The translations under genes were made by a program, and so were the position numbers. Positions 8,525 to 10,172 of a stretch of 10,172 nucleotides of DNA are shown here, in pieces; the first letter of the stretch is position 1, and each line of letters starts with the position of its first letter. The notes below the pieces were generated by a model, which did not search any database, had not been told where the DNA came from, and saw nothing but the letters and a program-made list of their open reading frames with translations. The stretch is taken from NCBI GenBank assembly GCA_023807065.1, contig JAJJLU010004706.1:1-10172 (forward strand), given 5' to 3'. The DNA comes from Isotricha intestinalis. Its lineage: Eukaryota; Ciliophora; Litostomatea; Vestibuliferida; Isotrichidae.

Positions 8525-8638
8525 TTTATAAATTATAAATTTAAACATTTCTTTTATAATCTCAAGATTAAGTTACTTTAAATTTGTATTTATTACATTA
8601 TTATTTTCTTTCTGACTAAGTGATTCCAAGTAATCTCC
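8525..8638 (-). pseudogene. Possible decayed BTB/POZ-like fragment
   Basis: The reverse strand reads GDYLESLSQKENNNVIN, one TAA, then LNLEIIKEMFKFIIYK before a TGA. The order (a YxxSL-like segment, an acidic/Asn loop, then LNLEIIKEMxKFIxY) resembles the middle of a BTB/POZ domain. In those domains YF-x-SLF is followed by an EIFK-x-ILKFIYT-like helix. The match is short and carries a stop, so it is a weak call. It lies downstream of, and on the same strand as, the ankyrin relic, and could be the rest of that gene. Confidence 0.25.
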
Positions 8639-8836
8639 TTTAAATAAAACTGAGAAATTTTAATATATTTCTTCATTTAAAGTCAAATATACGTATTCCA
8701 GTCATATTTCATGTAACAAATATTTCTAAATAGGCTCTTATAAAAATAGTAAAAAAAATAAAGAAAATGATTATTCAAGAAATTAAAATTTTGACACTCA
8801 AATAGAAATATATTCTTTATATATATGATAGGTGAA

Positions 8837-9293
8837 TTATATTTTATTATTTTTACAAATGGGAACACCTTCTATAGTATCATCTTGGGAATAATGTCTT
8901 AGCAAAGTATTAATTTCTTTTCCTTCAGGTAATTTTGAAATGATGGTTTTAAACGAATTTTAATAATTTTGTTTATATTTTGCCAATTAGTTGGAAATAA
9001 ACTTTGAGATATTATTTATTTTTTTAGGCTATGATTTTCCCATTTTCATTTGATTTAATAGGAATTAAATTTTATATAAGACCTTTTTTATAATAAATCT
9101 TGATAAAAGTTAAAATTTTTATCATCGTTACAAATCAAAATTAATTCTTTTATTTTTTGGGTTTTTGCTTCTTGTTCAACTGTGGAGCCAAAATGATTTT
9201 TAATTTTAGTATTAACTGGATGAGCTAATAATAATTGAACTACCAATCCTCTTCATAAAAAGCAGCACAAAAATAATATTGAATGGAATTCAT
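8837..9293 (-). pseudogene. Ankyrin-repeat gene remnant with several frameshifts
   Basis: Collinear reverse-strand pieces can be followed in order. The first is 9293-9243, MNSIQYYFCAAFYEEDW. A one-base shift leads to 9243-9091, which includes VVQLLLAHPVNTKIKNHFGS and VEQEAKTQKIKELI. A further shift gives YKKGLI, a stop, and NLIPIKSNENGKIIA. Next come QSLFPTNWQNINKIIKI (about 9010-8950) and, after another shift, 8950-8837 with KTIISKLPEGKEINTLL and DDTIEGVPICKNNKI, ending in TAA. The AAFYEED-VVQLLLAHP core and the following TxEQEAKTQKIKEL segment match ankyrin-repeat helices. At least three frameshifts and several TAA codons break the frame, and no GT-AG introns explain them, so it is dead in this form. 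No function is assigned beyond the ankyrin fold. Confidence 0.6.
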
Positions 9294-9666
9294 TTTTAAA
9301 TTAAATTAAATGGTTAATTTAATACTAAATTATTTGACATTGATTAAGTAATCAAAGCTCTGAATAAACAATCAAATTTATTATAAATTTTTCAAAAATT
9401 GTTAAATTCAATATAAAATTTATTCTCCTAATTTTAAAATTTTTAATTTATGCAACACATAATATTGTTTATGAAAATAATAAAATGAATGAAGTACCAA
9501 CATCAAATCAGAAAAACAAATAATTTTATATTCAAAAGATTTTAATATTAAATCAAATAAGAAAATAAATTTGTTGTTGAGGTTTCATTAAATATAATTG
9601 TATTTATTTAAATGGAAAATATAAAGATAATAAGTAAATTTGGCATAATTTTTCTTCAAAAAAATA
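9294..9666. other. AT-rich spacer before the coiled-coil gene
   Basis: No intact gene is supported here. A short forward open stretch at about 9456-9522 (HNIVYENNKMNEVPTSNQ) is too brief to call. An ATG at 9612 could be an alternative first exon of the next gene. It would be joined by a 40-nt GT-AG interval (9634-9673) that keeps phase, but the support is only positional. Confidence 0.4.
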
Positions 9667-10172
9667 ATGAAAGAAATTCAAAGGGATAATAAATATTTTA
9701 TTATGTTTGATAATCTCAAAGAAATTTATGAAGAATTATGCTCTTTGTTAGATAATTCTAAAATTTTTGAAGAAATAAATAAAATATTATTGTATATCCC
9801 TCTAAATGATACAAAAATAAAAGAAATTATTTTTGAATTGAATGAAAATGAAAAAAAAAAGAAAAAGAAAAAGAAAAAATAGAAGAATTATTTTCAATCA
9901 TTTATAATTATAATAAAGAAATTGAAGAATTAAAGAAAAATATAAATGATATGAATAAGATAAATGAAAATAAAAATAAAGAAATAGAAGAATTAAAGAA
10001 GAATATAAATGATATGAATGAAATAAATGAAAATAAAAATAAAGAAATAGAAGAATTAAAAGGAATAATAAAAAGAAATGAAGAAAATATAAAATCTTTA
10101 ATAGAATATAAAAACAAAAAAAATGAGAATTTAATAATAAATAATTTAGAAAGTATAATAATAAAAGAAAAT
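9667..10172 (+). CDS. Lys/Glu-rich coiled-coil protein, 5' part, with a frame break in poly-A
   Basis: The ATG at 9667 opens a frame of 71 codons with a helical, acidic N-terminal part (for example IYEELCSLLDNSKIFEE and LLYIPLNDTKIKEI). It runs into an A-rich tract and stops at a TAG (9880-9882). The adjacent frame continues from about 9861 as EKEKEKIEELFSIIYNYN, then a Glu/Lys/Asn coiled coil open to the window edge. The two halves fit one protein if the ten-A run (9851-9860) is one base short, or if a -1 shift occurs. The second half holds two copies of a 21-residue unit. Long coiled coils of this sort are usually structural or tethering proteins, and I cannot assign a family. It could be intact with a sequence error, a slippage gene, or a pseudogene. 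Confidence 0.5.
9912..10061 (+). repeat. 63-bp tandem repeat encoding 21 residues (three heptads)
   Basis: Unit 1 (9912-9974) and unit 2 (9975-10037) encode nearly identical peptides starting NKEIEELKKNINDMN and ending INENK. A third partial unit (10038 to about 10061) keeps NKEIEELK before diverging. The differences are few (for example AAG/AAA and K to E). The period of 63 nt preserves the frame, and 21 residues equals three coiled-coil heptads. Confidence 0.85.

Noticed and set aside
8683..8868. Reverse 61-codon open frame starting MFPFVKIIKYN
   Set aside because: It is Phe/Tyr/Asn-rich noise, and its start overlaps the ankyrin relic in another frame. I see no sign of an independent gene.
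8837..9293. Reading the TAA codons of the ankyrin relic as Gln (ciliate code) to rescue it
   Set aside because: Frameshifts would remain, and the Rab gene ends in TAA right after its CC prenylation motif, so TAA is a stop.
9612..9673. Alternative first exon and 40-nt intron for the coiled-coil gene
   Set aside because: The phase fits, but the interval lacks the AT-rich 3' end seen in the 31-nt intron and the exon is only 22 nt. I kept the ATG at 9667 and mention this only as an option.
9908..10117. Reverse 69-codon frame with repeated FISFIFFFNSSISLF
   Set aside because: It is the antisense shadow of the 63-bp coiled-coil repeat; the hydrophobic pattern is produced by complementing Lys/Glu/Asn codons.
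1..10172. tRNA or rRNA genes, CRISPR arrays, transposons, telomere repeats
   Set aside because: No G/C-rich structured segment, regular spacer-repeat array, transposase-like protein, terminal inverted repeats or telomere-like runs were seen on either strand.

Overview
The window is nuclear DNA of a very AT-rich eukaryotic microbe. The evidence is the protein families present (Rab GTPases, a PX-domain sorting nexin, an anoctamin and a Sel1/RING protein), a 31-nt GT-AG intron, spacers made almost only of A and T, and no bacterial-type gene organisation. Five protein ends are visible: four use TAA and one uses TAG. One TAA directly follows a Rab prenylation motif (CC), so TAA is a true stop here and the Tetrahymena/Paramecium code is excluded. 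A protist fits best. A ciliate that keeps ordinary stops (for example a litostome) is possible because of the tiny intron, the compact layout and the Rab32-like fragment, but this is inference.

Layout. Positions 1-150 hold a reverse-strand fragment of a Rab32-like GTPase that stops abruptly. It abuts the C-terminal tail of an unrelated forward-strand protein (about 150-406). A PX-domain sorting nexin lies on the reverse strand (387-1907), and its tail overlaps that forward gene by 20 nt. Positions 1908-2504 hold no intact gene but carry a decayed reverse-strand reading frame (2044-2317). A full anoctamin/TMEM16 gene (2505-5394, forward) has a small first exon and a 31-nt intron. After 103 bp comes a forward Rab GTPase (5498-6169). 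It converges on a reverse-strand Sel1-repeat/RING protein (6366-8228). Positions 8229-9611 are non-genic but contain the wreck of an ankyrin-repeat gene (8837-9293) and a second, possibly BTB-like relic (8525-8638). A lysine/glutamate-rich coiled-coil gene starts at 9667 and runs off the right edge. It has a frame break in a poly-A tract and a tandem repeat of 63 bp, which is exactly three heptads.

Rab32-like GTPase, Rab, sorting nexin and anoctamin are all membrane-traffic or membrane-lipid proteins. Such families are common in protists, and neighbourhood in a eukaryotic genome is weak evidence for joint function. I found no mobile element, RNA gene, CRISPR array or clear new multi-gene system. 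The most interesting points are the degraded calcium site of the anoctamin, the decaying genes in the spacers, the inverted junction near 150 and the frame break at an A-AAA-AAG-type tract.
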